64,000 nucleotides of DNA, from the NCBI GenBank assembly GCA_039654915.1, contig CM077599.1, forward strand, positions 26,163,501-26,227,500. Direction: 5' to 3'. This stretch comes from Aquilaria yunnanensis (lineage: Eukaryota > Streptophyta > Magnoliopsida > Malvales > Thymelaeaceae). Made by a program: the position numbers and the translations under genes. How positions within the stretch are numbered: position 1 is the stretch's first letter; each line of letters starts with the position of its first letter. Below the pieces are notes generated by a model. It ran no database searches. It was given only the letters and a program-made list of their open reading frames with translations, and had not been told where the DNA came from. Shown here piece by piece: positions 45,180 to 56,974 of the stretch.

Positions 45180-45380
45180 GGTACTCGATTGAGTTTGCTA
45201 CTCGAGCTTTTATATAATGTTGTTCTCTGGTGCAATAACATTTTGTGCATCCAAATTAATATCTTATGCCTTGTCGTACAAGGTTTTTGGTTAACGAATT
45301 AAGGTTAAGGTTTAGTGTTAAGCCTTAAGTTTATGGATTGGCAAAGGGTTTCACCATTGTACTTTTATCATAAGTATCCA
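45180..45380. repeat. Dispersed repeat shared with 33023-33235
   Basis: Same phrases and order as the partner copy. It directly abuts the copia fragment. Confidence 0.85.
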
Positions 45381-45605
45381 CCATTTTCTCAATTAGTCCT
45401 AAATTGGACGGCAGAGACGGAAAGTCCAACTTGGCACTTAACCTACATTAAATCCTGCTACATTGGCAAAAATTGTCTAATTTGTCTTGCCCAGTTGGCA
45501 TCAATAGGGCTTAAAAGAGGAGTTTGAATGGTTTTAACTAAACAGAACAAATTGGGGAGGTTTAGGGCTGGGAAAATTGTTGGGGAGGGTGAGTGTTTGT
45601 GGTGA

Positions 45606-46056
45606 ATGGTGAGTTTGTCAAGCTGTAATAATAGAAAAGATGATGATGAAAAAGTATGCAAATGCAACTTTAAGTCTGTGGCGATAACGGCTTGGACAAA
45701 AGTGAATGCTAGTCGGAGGTTTCACCGGTGTCCAAGGTACCTGACAAAGCTAGATTGCAAATTCTTCAGCTGGATTGATCAGCCACCGCTAGCACATGTA
45801 AGGAGGATAATAATTATAGCATACCTAAGGCTGAATAAAGGGATTCCCAAAAAATTGAAGCAGCTATGGTAGAGGCAAGTGCAGCAAAAACAGAGGCAGT
45901 GTGAACAAAAGCAGAGGCTTGTAAAGCAAAAGTAGAAGTTAATGAGATAACTACAAGGGTGGGTGTGCTAGAGATAGAATTGGGGAGAATGAAGAAGAAG
46001 TTAATGGTGTATAAGTTGGTTGTTTTGATATTAGGTGGGATGTTGTATGTATTGAT
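45606..46056 (+). pseudogene. GRF zinc-finger protein with coiled coil and membrane segment, copy 2
   Basis: ATG 45606 starts a frame with 'VCKCNFKSVAITAWTKVN', 'SRRFHRCPRY' and 'LDCKFFSWIDQPP'. These are the four GRF Cys with TAWTKVNA-(G>S)RRF, so the Gly of the GRF core is Ser. A frameshift near 45850 is followed by 'EAAMVEASAAKTEAV', one TGA, 'ACKAKVEVNEITTRVGVLEI' and 'ELGRMKKKL', then the hydrophobic 'LVVLILGGMLYVLM' and a stop at about 46056. Length and order match the small plant GRF-coil-TM family. Two lesions make it a pseudogene. Confidence 0.8.
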
Positions 46057-46824
46057 GTAAGGAAAGAATTGTATTGGTTTGTGTTGTGGTTGGGGCATTG
46101 TAAAGCAATGGGTTTGCATTGGAAGCTTTTGGTCTCAGTGTATGTAATGTGTTTGACAAAATGGGTGAATGAGAAGTTGTTGACTAAAATAAGTTGTTAT
46201 ATTCAATTGTTGAAAAAACAAAGTTGCCCGTCTATCAGACAATCTGTTCCATCATTTCATTTGAATGAAGTCATGAATTTAGGCAAAGTAAAAAGTTTTA
46301 TTGCACATTAATAAAATACGTTCGAGCTTGGGCACAAAAAAACTAGATTGCCTAAAGTTTACATCAATCAGACAATGCACAAAAAGAACAATTTGTGTTA
46401 TTGTTTTCAGCCTAATTTTCTCCTGCACTTAAGAACATAAGTTGTAAGGCTTCAAAAACTAACTTGGTCTACATGACACTAATCTATTTAGCTAGCTACT
46501 CTTTCTTGTGTTTGCGTCTGCCAACAATTGTTTCTCCTTGTGAACTAGGCTACAAACTAAACAACATCCTAATATTACAAAACCCAGTCACTGGAGGTTC
46601 TGGCTCATCTTCAGGTAAACACTAACTTGCCTAGATCAATTTTTACTATAACTCAACCTATAGTTTATCAAATTTTGACTTTTGCAAGGACCAACGTTGG
46701 TTCACTTACATTAATTGACGTGAGAATTTTAGTCGACATCAATGTTGATCTACTTGAATAATTAAGTACAAAACCTCAACTGACTTGCCAAGATCAACTG
46801 TTACCTCTACAATCTTAAAACCAA
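46057..46824. other. Non-coding after GRF copy 2
   Basis: A possible 3' UTR runs to 'ttgcacattaataaaatac' near 46320; a similar 'ttgcaca' ending follows GRF copy 3. Beyond that, 46560-46800 shares words with 26.3-26.7 kb ('cttgccaagatcaac', 'gaggttctgg') in inverted orientation. No gene was seen. Confidence 0.45.
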
Positions 46825-48600
46825 CTCGATCGATGTTTATCATGCAAGGTAAACAAGAGCTCAATTATTTATAGATCAACGTTGATCAGCTCCCTTTATC
46901 ACAACCAGCCTAAACTGAAATGAACAAAAAGATTTAAGAAGAATGACTGGACCATGCCCATAAAAGATTAAAATTTTTTAAACCAGACCAGCCCATTAAA
47001 GCCCAACCCAATATATAAGCTACCTACCAAACCTAGAACCAACGTTGGTCTCCATAGTTATTGAGCTCATTTCTTTGTGCATGTACATCTTATATTATAA
47101 AAAGCGAGGTGACGCAAAAATACCAAAATTTATTTTTTTAATGAAATCCAAATTTTTCATTCCCTATTTAATTAAAATTTTAATAATATTGAAATATAAA
47201 AAATATGCTGTTTTTTTTTATCCGGCTAAATCTCCCGAATCAACCAGATTCAGGTTAAGCTCTTATGAGGTTCTCGCAGGTATATAATGTTATTTTTTAG
47301 GTATATAATTTCTTGAATCCATGGTTATTAAAATCGCGTTTTAAGTCGTAGAAATGTACGTTTTTACGACTTTAGAGATGGAAGATGTTTAGAAACGCAA
47401 CTCTAGGTAGAAACGAGTAGAAATGCGTTTCTACTCGTAGAAACGTTAAGATTCTATGACTCTAGCCTTATTGGGTCAAATTTGTAAAAATAAATATATT
47501 GGGACTAAATTGTACGTTTCCGAAAGCTAGGGACTGGAGCTGTAATTATGTAGAAGAAGGACTCAGGTGAGGCCTAATGCCAATTCTGGTCCTTTATTCT
47601 CCAATGTGTTTCATAATACTTATAATATTTGTATAATTTCCAGTTAAAGCACCAGATGCGTGGCAATTTTAAGGATTAAGCTGGCCAAGCTTCTTCTTCT
47701 AACTTTAGCCAACCAAAACCTGCCTCCTCTCTACAAAAACACTAAGACCGAACCCTGAAGCCATAGCCAACCTAAAAACCTGCCTTATTCCACTAAATTA
47801 AGCATAAAATCATTGGAATTTTGAGTGCAAATCACATGTTATTTCTGATACTTTTCTAAGACAATTTAAATGGTTTTATATTTTTCATTATTTTTCTCTT
47901 TTTTTTTTTGTATTTTTTGTAGAGTCTTACGACTCTACGACTTTTTATAACTCTAAGACTTTAGAACAGCCAAAACGACTCTAGGTAGAAACCCGTTTTT
48001 GAAAACCTTGCTTGAATCAACCAAATTCTGTTTTTTTATTTTTATTTTGAGTCTAGGGTATTCTTCATATTATGTTGGAGTCGAATCACTTATTGATCTT
48101 GTGAGATATATAGGTTTTAGAATATTTATGTACAAAAAACACTAATGACTACAATTTATCTCCTATTTTTAAGTGTCGGCTGCATAAATTGGCCAACAAA
48201 CGCAAAATTTCAATAACTGGAGCATCCAAGCAGCTGACAAACATTTTGCATTAGGAATTTTGAGTCTAATGGTGAAGAAATTTTGTGGGGATGAAATAAT
48301 GGTGTGATTAATATTAACCTCAATCATTAAATCATATCGCATTAGTTGATGAGAACAACATTATATACACCCACAAAGAGCAAGTGGGTTAATGTTAACC
48401 TTAATCGTTTACCAGAACAACCTCAATTCCTACCACTATGAACCAAAACAAGTACCAGAATGACACAATGAGCTCATTTTGGTACCACTATGACCTAAAT
48501 CTCACTCATCTGGCAGGTAGGGGTATCTATCATGGGTAAATTAACACTCCTAACACTAACCTATGCTTTGGCATTCAGACTAGTTAGCCCGTGGATTTTT
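46825..48600. repeat. Dispersed repeat R2 (filled-site copy)
   Basis: Collinear with 28500-29830, interrupted by the insert at 47320-48010. It begins at 'cgatgtttatcatgcaaggt' and ends in an inverted array-unit piece ('cctatgctttggcattcaga'). Confidence 0.88.
47320..48010. mobile_element. 691-bp hAT-like non-autonomous element
   Basis: Flanked by the 8-bp target duplication CTTGAATC (47312-47319 and 48011-48018). Ends are imperfect inverted repeats: CATGGTTATTAAAATCGCGTTTTAAG against the reverse complement of the right end, CAAGGTTTTCAAAAACGGGTTT. 8-bp duplications and CA(G/T/A)GGTTTTCAAAA-like ends are typical of hAT elements. The paralogous site at about 29016 ('ctctttaatcaac') is empty. 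No transposase is encoded. An 11-bp hairpin lies at 47413-47438. Confidence 0.9.
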
Positions 48601-49404
48601 ATTTTTATTTTTATTTTTTTGAAAGGCCTGGTGGGATATGAATTTCAACAACCTCATTAACCATAAAATCTTAGGGATGGCAGCCCGGTGGGTGAAACCT
48701 GTCATCTGCAAGCATCTGTCCCTGACTAACAGAAACCTTGTGACTTAATGCTGTTTGTTCGAGTGGCTTAAAAACAGTGGTTTGGAGCGAATGACCTGGT
48801 TGTTTTAGTAGCTGTTTGACAACGATGCAAAACGACTCCAACTGCTAGCGAATTAATGAAATAAACCTTGACACTGCCACTCCGGGTGAGCAAATCAATG
48901 AAATCAATGGAGATGCAACAGATTCAATGGATTTGATGGAGATGTGACCCACATTCTTTCCTCCAACTAATCTGGTTTTGTCTCACAGCTCTAACGGCTA
49001 TGAGTCTTGAATTTGCAGCCCACGTTCTCACCTCCATTTATGAATTTGAGCCCGACGCTCCCGCTTCCAACTTTCCAATAGACTCCAATTCCTAGAGTTC
49101 GCATTGGGTCCAACTCCCTGGTGAAACGGCTATTCGAGTGGCTAAGGACGAACAGTAAAGGACGAAATATGAATGTAGTGCTTATTCCACACTATAAAAT
49201 TAATAAATCACCTACCATTCAAAGTTAAGGGACTAACTCATTAAAGTTGGCAAAGTTAAAGGACCGTACACGCCTTTTGGCGATGAATAAAAGTATAAAA
49301 CAGAGGCAATCTTCCATGTGGTAAGGATTTAAACAATTTTCTTTTACAGTGACCAAAGTGCATAAGCAAAAACAAACGGAGCCTAATTGGAGCGACCTTT
49401 AGCT
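48601..49404. other. Non-coding; inverted copy of 2.3-kb phrases
   Basis: 48670-48800 matches the reverse complement of 2270-2400 with gaps. The remainder includes 'caatggagatgcaacagat'-type short internal repeats and a 'gggactaactcattaaagtt' phrase. No gene was seen. Confidence 0.5.
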
Positions 49405-49775
49405 AAGCACTTAACAAAGTACGCTCACTCTTGTAAACTCTCTAGTTCTAACAGAGCCTTAACAAACATTTCATTTCTGTGCATCCTCTCTATAGCATCA
49501 ACCATGTGACCAGCGGTAATGATGTGCTCTTAAAGCAAGTGGGTAAGGCATTGCAAAACTGTAAAAGGGCCCGAGGATGTACATTCTCCATGCTGCCTCC
49601 TGTGGCTCCTGGCATTGCACCCACTCAAGGTCTTGCCAGGATGACCAGACAAACTGTTCTAACCAGAAACATCCCTGGAGCAATTACCCAGCGCCTCAAG
49701 GGTACCAGAGCAACTGATGGGAAAATTAAGCTTTTCACTACACCTATCGCATGTCCCAAATAGATCCTTCAACAA
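49405..49775 (-). other. Unidentified coding-like fragment
   Basis: This block is more GC-rich than its flanks. Read on the minus strand, it gives 'HMVDAIERMHRNEMFVKAL' followed by 'LELESLQE' and a stop at about 49420. Upstream is a Cys/Ser-rich stretch with one stop in the same frame ('GHPGKTLSGCNARSHRRQ'). It could be a captured gene exon. I do not recognise the family and the frame upstream of 49520 is uncertain. Confidence 0.3.
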
Positions 49776-49889
49776 TGCCCGCTTAATAGAATTTTGAAAA
49801 ATAAGTTTCAACTAACTAGTCCCAAACTAAAATATAAATTGTAAGCTGGTGCCAAATAAAATATGCAAGTGAAAAGTCTCAGTCAATCA

Positions 49890-51620
49890 AAGCTTGCAGG
49901 TATGGGTAGATTTGAAGACTAGTAGATGCTTCTCTAAGAATCTAAGGACAAAAACAATCAACTCTTGTTATATGTTCATTAATATTTTCCTGTAACTACA
50001 AATTACCCTCTTAATTTCAAAAAGAAAATAAATATTGGTGCAAAATTTTCCAAAAGCAATATGAAAATGAAAACATTAAATTTAGCAACAATGAAGCTTC
50101 ATTTTCTGAATTAGGTCCAAGGTAAAAAGGTTTAGAAGTAACCACCTATTAGACTGACCAGGTATATATACAAGTTAAAAATACTAGTATCTATGTCCCT
50201 GTTGTAGGCCAATAATCGATAATCTTGTGCCCATCTAGAAACTTCTTTCCTAAAGACCAAATCTCAATTACATAAATATTGTGAACTTGCACATGCTAGC
50301 CCCTCATCTTGGAGCTTATCATGAATCAATCTTTGACTAAGTTCAATTGGGAATTATAAGTTGTACCCACGTGTTTAGTTTAATTTAGTTTCACTGTTTA
50401 GAAGATAATAAAGGGTATTTGTGGCAAATTAAAAAAATAGCAAATAGTGTTATTATGAATACCATAGTGTCCTACGAGAAAAATTTGGATCTAAAGTGAA
50501 TCACACCCTTAAAGTGTTGAGGTTAGCTTGAAAATTTGTGGACGTAGAAAAAGTTGAACAAAGGGTCAGTGGTCAGATTGGTGCTTGACTTTGGTCCACA
50601 CATTGTGAAAATCTTAAAAGTGGCATTAAGGCCCTTGTGTTGCTTAGAACAGAAATTACTCTATGGTTTATTAGGGGTGTGACAATTTTCACAAGGTGAT
50701 CAGTTCAAGGACTTGATTCCAAACCATGAGTTCTCAACAATTAGTGACAATGAGATATTCGATTGACTCCAATGACATTATCATCTCCAAAGTGTAGTAT
50801 CAACAAGAAGAAATGCTTGCAAGTATTGGTAGATTTGAAGACTAGTAGAGGCTTTTCTAAGAATCCAAGGAATAAAACAATCAACTGTTGTCATTTGTTC
50901 ATCAATATTTTCCTGTAGCTACAAGTTACTCTGTCAATTTCAAAAGAAATGAAATCTAGGTACTACATTTTCCAAACCCAATATGAAAATGAAAACATAA
51001 AATTCAGTAACAATAAAGCTTCACTTTCTAAATTAGGCCCAAGGTAAAAGGGTTCAGGAGTAACCACTTGTCAGATTGACCAAGTATATATACAAGTTAA
51101 AAATACTAGTATCTACATCTCTGTTGTAGGCCAATAATCAATAATCTTACATTGATGTAGAAACTTGTTTCCTAAAGCCCGAATCACAATTACATAAAAA
51201 TAGTTAACTTGCATGTGCTGGCCCCTCTTGGCACTTATCATGAATCAATCTTTAACTAAGTTTAATGGGAATGGTAAGTTGTAACCCACCTAATTTAGTT
51301 TGATTTACTTTCTGTGTTTAGTAGATAAGAAAGGGTATTTCTGGAAAATTAAGAACAATAGTAAATATTGTTATTGTGAATACCAAACTGTTATATGAGG
51401 AACATTTTGATCTACAGTGTGTGGACGTGGAGAAAGCTGTACAAAGGATCAGTGGTCAGATTGGTACTTGACTTTGGTCTATGCATTGTGGAAAATTTAA
51501 GAGTGGCATTAAGGCCCTTGTGTTGTTTTGAACAGAAATTACTCTATCGTTCATTGGAGGTGTGGTAATTTTGTTCACAAGGTGATGAGTTCTAGGACTT
51601 GATTCCAAACCACGAGTTCT
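49890..51620. repeat. Two-unit direct tandem repeat (~920-bp period)
   Basis: 'ggtagatttgaagactagta' occurs at about 49905 and 50829. The following ~800 bp run in parallel: 'caatattttcctgta', 'gaccaggtatatatacaagtt', 'gcccctc(a)tcttgg', 'gtggtcagattggt(g/a)cttgac' and 'cccttgtgttg'. The phrases around 50070-50120 match 665-715 at the left edge. Confidence 0.88.
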
Positions 51621-51799
51621 TTTGGTTGTTCAATTGTTTTACTTCTATTTCATCAATTTCTTTGATACAGTGGTGATATGTTTTATGTTTAGGACAGGAG
51701 GGTCCCTAAACAATCCCACAATGCCCAGAAAACATTAAGATCGAGGGCAGTCCTACAATAAACAGAAACATATCTTATTCCTCTCTTTTTCCATACCCA

Positions 51800-52330
51800 A
51801 CTGATGCAATCAAAGAACAAACACAAAACCCACCACAACAAAATCTAGTTGTCTCAACACAATGTATAAAAAAGCACAACAAAATTTACCCCTTCCTCAT
51901 ATCGTCGCTTGAGGTGTTTCCCGGTTTTGATGACATCTTTACCCATATAATTATATTGGCAGGAGTCCGCGACAGCTATTCTTCTGTTCAGCTCCTGGGC
52001 AAGGTAGTCCCAAAATCACTCACCTTGATATAACCTTCATGCCTTAAACTTACCACTCCTCACCTCGTCTAGCAACGCGGTGTAATACTCCTCGTGTTTT
52101 TGCGGCCAATTAATTCTTTCCATCTAAAAGCAAACACATCACTAGTTTAACCAAGTCAACAAAATCCAAACCAAATGAGCAATTAACCTCTAAAGGGGAC
52201 GAAGTTGATTCTTGGCGTTCTTCTTCTTTTTCACTTTTCCCATTCCCAACCATCAGTGACTTTTCTAATTCTGCTGTTGCGGTTATCTTCCTTTTAATTC
52301 CCTGATATTCATTATGCATTTTTGGTACAG
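51800..52330 (-). pseudogene. Myb/SANT-like DNA-binding domain protein, relic copy 2
   Basis: Minus-strand order is a Glu/Lys-rich exon at 52319-52140 ('LEKSLMVGNGKSEKEEERQE'), then 'MERINWPQKHEEYYTALLDE' with 'VRSGKFKA' from about 52127, 'LAQELNRRIAV' and 'KTGKHLKRRYEEG' to about 51895. The W..HEEY..LL...V.SG pattern and LK-RY block match the plant Myb/SANT-like domain. At least one stop (after FKA) breaks it. It is the better-preserved paralogue of 655-1160. Confidence 0.6.
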
Positions 52331-52369
52331 CGGTGTTTACAACCCACCAAATAGTAAATCTTTCCTCTT

Positions 52370-52650
52370 ATTTCTCAACCCACCAAATAAGAGTAGAATA
52401 GCCAAAACAGGCACAACCGAATAAAATCTTTGTTCTGCTTTCTCATAGACGAGTCATACCAATTGAGCGAGTCCAAGAGTCAACAAAGGACTATCCAACC
52501 ACCTTAGTTACTGCTTTTGCTCTTCGAGGCGAGACTCGTCAAGACTCAGTCGGTTGAGCAGGGAATAGGCAATACAGCGCGTGGTCATTGATGGGTTTAG
52601 TCAAAAAAACTCGTCACACGTCGATCGATGAGATCTCATATGTAATGAAT
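52370..52650. repeat. Single diverged unit of the 1.24-2.12 kb array
   Basis: 'gactatccaaccaccttagt', 'gcgagactcgtcaagactca', 'gagcagggaataggc' and 'gatctcatatgtaatgaat' follow the same order as the left array. Confidence 0.75.
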
Positions 52651-52869
52651 TTTGGCTTAAATGCACCAACAACCCCCAAACTTTCCCAACTTACACGAAT
52701 TGGTTCTCAAACTCTATCTCAGCTAGCAGAAAACCTTCAACTTTGCAACCAGGTACGTTTTACTCCAACTCATTGACTTGACTCTTTGAAGAACCCTTGA
52801 ACTTTTACAACTCATTTAAGTTGGTCATCAAATTAGAACTTGGATTGCATTAAACCTTGAACTTTAGAA

Positions 52870-53349
52870 TAAGGGAAAGTTACAAAAACCCCCATGACAT
52901 TTGGCCTAACCTACACTTTTCCCCCTCTATTTTAGAAAACCTACACTTTGCCCCCTGGAATAGTCACATCATTCAAATTCACTTTTAGAAAGTGATTCAA
53001 ATTTACAATTATTTGAAAAATTATTTGAAAAATTAATTGTTTTTCTTTTTATGAAAATAGGTGTAAATTGATGTGATCTTTTTATTTTAGATAATAAAAT
53101 GTTTCCTCGTGAACAAATTATTCTTGTTATGCAAAATATGTTGCCTATTAAATTTCTATAACAGAGAGGTAGTATGGAGGTTTTAGAATAAATATTAAAG
53201 GTTATGATATTGTTGCCATAATTAATTTTTCCTTACTAATTGTAATATATCTACAAGATTTTGAAGAGCTTCCTTTTTGTGTGATATTAATGTGTGAATT
53301 TATGTGAGAAAATATGCTATAAAAATCTATTTTAAATATGTTAATGTGT
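52870..53349. repeat. Dispersed AT-rich repeat, diverged copy 3
   Basis: 'gggaaagttacaaaaacccc' with 'ctacactttgccccctgg' replaces the opening seen at 2428 and 42535. The following 400 bp are AT-rich without a gene. Confidence 0.5.
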
Positions 53350-54880
53350 GAGAGATTACAAGGAAGGCAAAGGAATGTTGAAAATTTTGTTCCCAAATGT
53401 ATTAAGATGGATGTTTTCAGTACCAAAATTATAAAATCTCGATATTGATTACTAAATGAAAATATATACAAGAAAAATGTCTTTTACGGTGACAACATAG
53501 CCATTATACATCTATGGGCTTTACATAATTAAGTTTATCATAGGTTAAACTAACTAAATAGTGCAATTACAATAATAAGAATTTTTTGTTTTTAATATAA
53601 TGAAAATGATACACTTAAAATATGTAAAAAATGAAAAAGTAACATATTATCAAATATAATTAAAATTTTAACTTATAGTATTATACAACATAGATTTTTT
53701 TTCTTTTTCCTTGTCTCTCATCAACTTGTTCTCGTATTTGTATCTTTCATGACATAACTTCTAAGTTTGTCACTAAATATGAAAATGATGAAAAATCAAT
53801 AATCTTTAAAGGAAACTTCAACAATATAGATAGAATTTAGTTAGAATTGTAATCCAAAAGACAAAATGTCATAATTCAAATCTTAAAAACATACAAAATA
53901 AAATTTTCATAGGACTGTAATGTATCATTGCACAATATAATTGGGTCAATTAAAATTGGTTCCCAAAATAAATAAATAAATACATACATACATACATACA
54001 TACATACATAGAGAGAAGAAAAAGAAGAAAAAGCCTGAATTATCCAATACATTGAATAAAGGGAAGAGAATCAGATCAAGCCAAAACTTTCTAGGTAAAC
54101 TAGGATAATCCTGGAGAAATAACTTATAAGCAACTGGAAAAAAGACCAGATAACGAACAAGATAAATAAAAGAAATAATATATGATTATCCCGATCTATT
54201 ATTCGTAAACACTTCATTATCTAAGTCTTAGCCGCTTTTCTACACCTGGCTTGATTTTTTCATAGCCACCATTTTTAAAAATGGACCACCTAGATGTGTC
54301 TACTATAAAGTGTCAAATGAACCAAATGGTGCTCCTATCAACAGCGGCGAAAGAATTTTGTGGAGGAGAAATAACATACGGTGAAAGTGATTAATGATAA
54401 TTCAAAAATGGACCGCCCAAATCTATTTTTCATAAAGTGTCAAATGAACCAAATGGAGCCTTTGTCAACAATGGTGTAAGAATTTTGTGAGGGATAAATA
54501 ACAGTGAAAGTAATTAGGGATTATCGGGTAAAGTAATAGTGAAAAATCAATTCTTAAAAATCTATCAGCATAAATTTTATATTGCCATAGAAACGCTAAA
54601 GTAACGGTGAAATTTTTCCAAACCAATATATTAGCTTCTTGCCAAGAAATCAACTGTATATTACCTTGATCTTCTCGTAGCCAGCAATTTAAAAGATGGG
54701 CCATCCAAAGCTATCCGCCATAATGTGTCAGATAAACCAAATGGTGCCCTATCAATAGTGGTGAAGGAATTTTGTAGAGGAGAAATAACGGTAAAAGTAA
54801 TTGAGGATAATCGGGGTGAAGTAATGGTGAAAAATCAATTCTTAAAAACTTATCAGCATATATCTTATATTACTAGGACT
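53350..54880. repeat. Segmental duplication, right copy (pairs with 3240-4695)
   Basis: Same order and orientation as the left copy, with a short interrupted GAA tract (54011-54031) and about 150 extra bp at 54082-54230. No coding region was seen. Confidence 0.85.
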
Positions 54881-55929
54881 TTCTAGCACTAGATCAGCCA
54901 TAGACATTGTTCTTGAAGGTTTCGTTTGTTTTATTTGCTGAGCTTTGTGATGTGTTACAACCGCATTATGTTATGCTCTAAGGATAGGTATTTAGGTTTT
55001 CCAATGATGAATGAATGAAGGATATTAGAAGAAGGAATATTACTCTCTTTCATCACTATTTTCTCTCTCTTGCCTTCACTTCTATCTTTTTATGCTTCTG
55101 TATTTTTCCTCTACACCAGCAGGTGTACATCAGGTACCAAATGTGTTGTCTAAGTTTTTTTTTTAATTTTATTTCATTCTCAATAAGAATAGAGTTGTGA
55201 TACATGATAATCGGGCAGGTTGATGGCCTGAAACATATTTTTACCAACAACAAGTGATCTTTTAACACAACTTTTACTGCTAAGTACAGACATTTTTCTT
55301 ATACCATCATAAAGAAAGGATTAATAGATTGAAATATCTATATATGCTTTTTGTTGATCTTCCTTAAAGAAGACACCCACAATTATGAAAGGAAATAGTG
55401 CTTCTACAGTATAAATCAATTTATAATATATTGATATTATGTGCATATGCGGATTTGTGCAAAGGGTTTTTTTCCCCTAATTTACTTCTAATTAACTTGA
55501 GAAATTCTCATCATATCTGACATAACATTCGCTCTTCAAAACTGATTCACTTCTAAGAGCCGTTACTGTTTTGTATCCGTATTTTTATCAAGACGTGTCT
55601 ATATCAAATCTATTATGAATCCCTCAAGTTTGCACACTTGCACGAGTTAGTCCTTAATATTCAACTCATTACAACTTAGTCCTCTAACTTAAGAAAATAT
55701 GCAACTTAATCCCGAAAGTTGCTAATTTTGTGAAGCTTAGTCAATTAAATGCTCATGTGTTGTCACCTAACAATGATGCTATTAAGGAAGATGTGAGGTG
55801 GATAAATGGTGGGGGATGATTTTTAGCTGGTTGGTCAAGGGTTAGGAAATCCATTTGAGCATCAACACTCAACAAGCCACTACTGCAGTGGAATGAAGTA
55901 GCGGAATGAAGCAACAGTGGCAATCCATT
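54881..55929. other. Non-coding upstream of GRF copy 3
   Basis: No gene was seen. Near 55640-55760 there are 'cttagtcctctaacttaag' type phrases, like those preceding the other GRF genes. These may be parts of a shared mobile unit. Confidence 0.45.
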
Positions 55930-56825
55930 ATGTCTAATTCGTCAACAACCTCAAGCTTGGCATTGGAGAAGAAATCAGAGGCAGAAAGGGCAGCAAGAAA
56001 CAAATGTTATTATGGGCTGCCAGTAAAGCAATACACGACGTAGAAAAATACCAAAAATACGGGACGAAGGTTTTATGGATGCTCACAGTATTGGGTAAAA
56101 TTTTGTACATTTGAATGTTCTTTGATGATTAAGTAAATTTTCATCTAGAATCGAGATGGGTGGAATTTGGATCTGAGTTTGCCGATAAGGGAAAAGCTGC
56201 AGATCATTGGCATAACCTTTGCTATGTCCTTAGCACCATTCTTCCTCTTTTTGCTTATAATTTCCCACGTCCCCCTTATTGCAAACACTTGTAGCTAGTT
56301 CTAAACTTGTGTATTTCTGGGTAACATTTAATGACACTCTTAGAGCAGTAGCTTTTAATATTGATGTTGTGTACTTAGATGATGAGATGGTATGCTTTAT
56401 GTCTATGTTTTGGTTGAATGAATGTTCAATGAGATATATTCGTGTGCCAATAAAATTTTCTTGGCTTTTGAAGGATTGACAAGATGAAAAGAAAAATTTG
56501 TGTGATTTTTTAGTGTGGATTGATCCAATATTGTGTCAATGATCGAAGGATGTAAGTAGGAAGCTGTGGTTCAAATAAATGAAGATTGATACTAAGAATG
56601 GAAGGCTAATGAGGAAATTGGGACCTGGCAAGGGTGATTGAGGATGTAAGCAATAGGTAAAGGAAATCAAGCAGCAAATTGAAGAGTTGAAGATGGTAGT
56701 ACTTAGGATGGGTAAAAGAATGAGAATATCGTTGCTTGCAAGTTGGTTGTTTGTAGGGATGCTTTGTTTGGTTTTAGTGTATATTGTTAGTGTTCTGTGT
56801 GGTGGAAATGCTCGACTGATGTTAT
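55930..56825 (+). pseudogene. GRF zinc-finger protein with membrane segment, copy 3
   Basis: ATG 55930 opens 'MSNSSTTSSLALEKKSEAER' then 'CYYGLPVKQYTT', a stop, and 'KNTGRRFYGCSQY': the GRF core with the second Cys as Tyr. An intron-like stretch (about 56100-56485) follows. 56481-56560 then restores 'LCDFLVWIDP', the fourth Cys with WID. 56640-56825 gives a coil-like 'VKEIKQQIEELKMVVLRMGK' and a hydrophobic end 'SWLFVGMLCLVLVYIVSVL'. Several stops (after QYTT, after ILCQ) make it a relic. It belongs to the same GRF-coil-TM family as the copies at 41.1 and 45.6 kb. Confidence 0.72.
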
Positions 56826-56974
56826 AGATGTAATGTTAGCAAAGTAGCCATGTTATGGGATGAGGTTTTTGTTAGTGTTGTGCCCAAAAAAAAGCCAATC
56901 ATGAGATGATTGTATTTTTGCACATTGAGTCATGATATTTTATTGAGGCATTAATCCAGCAATTTTGTTTGTTG

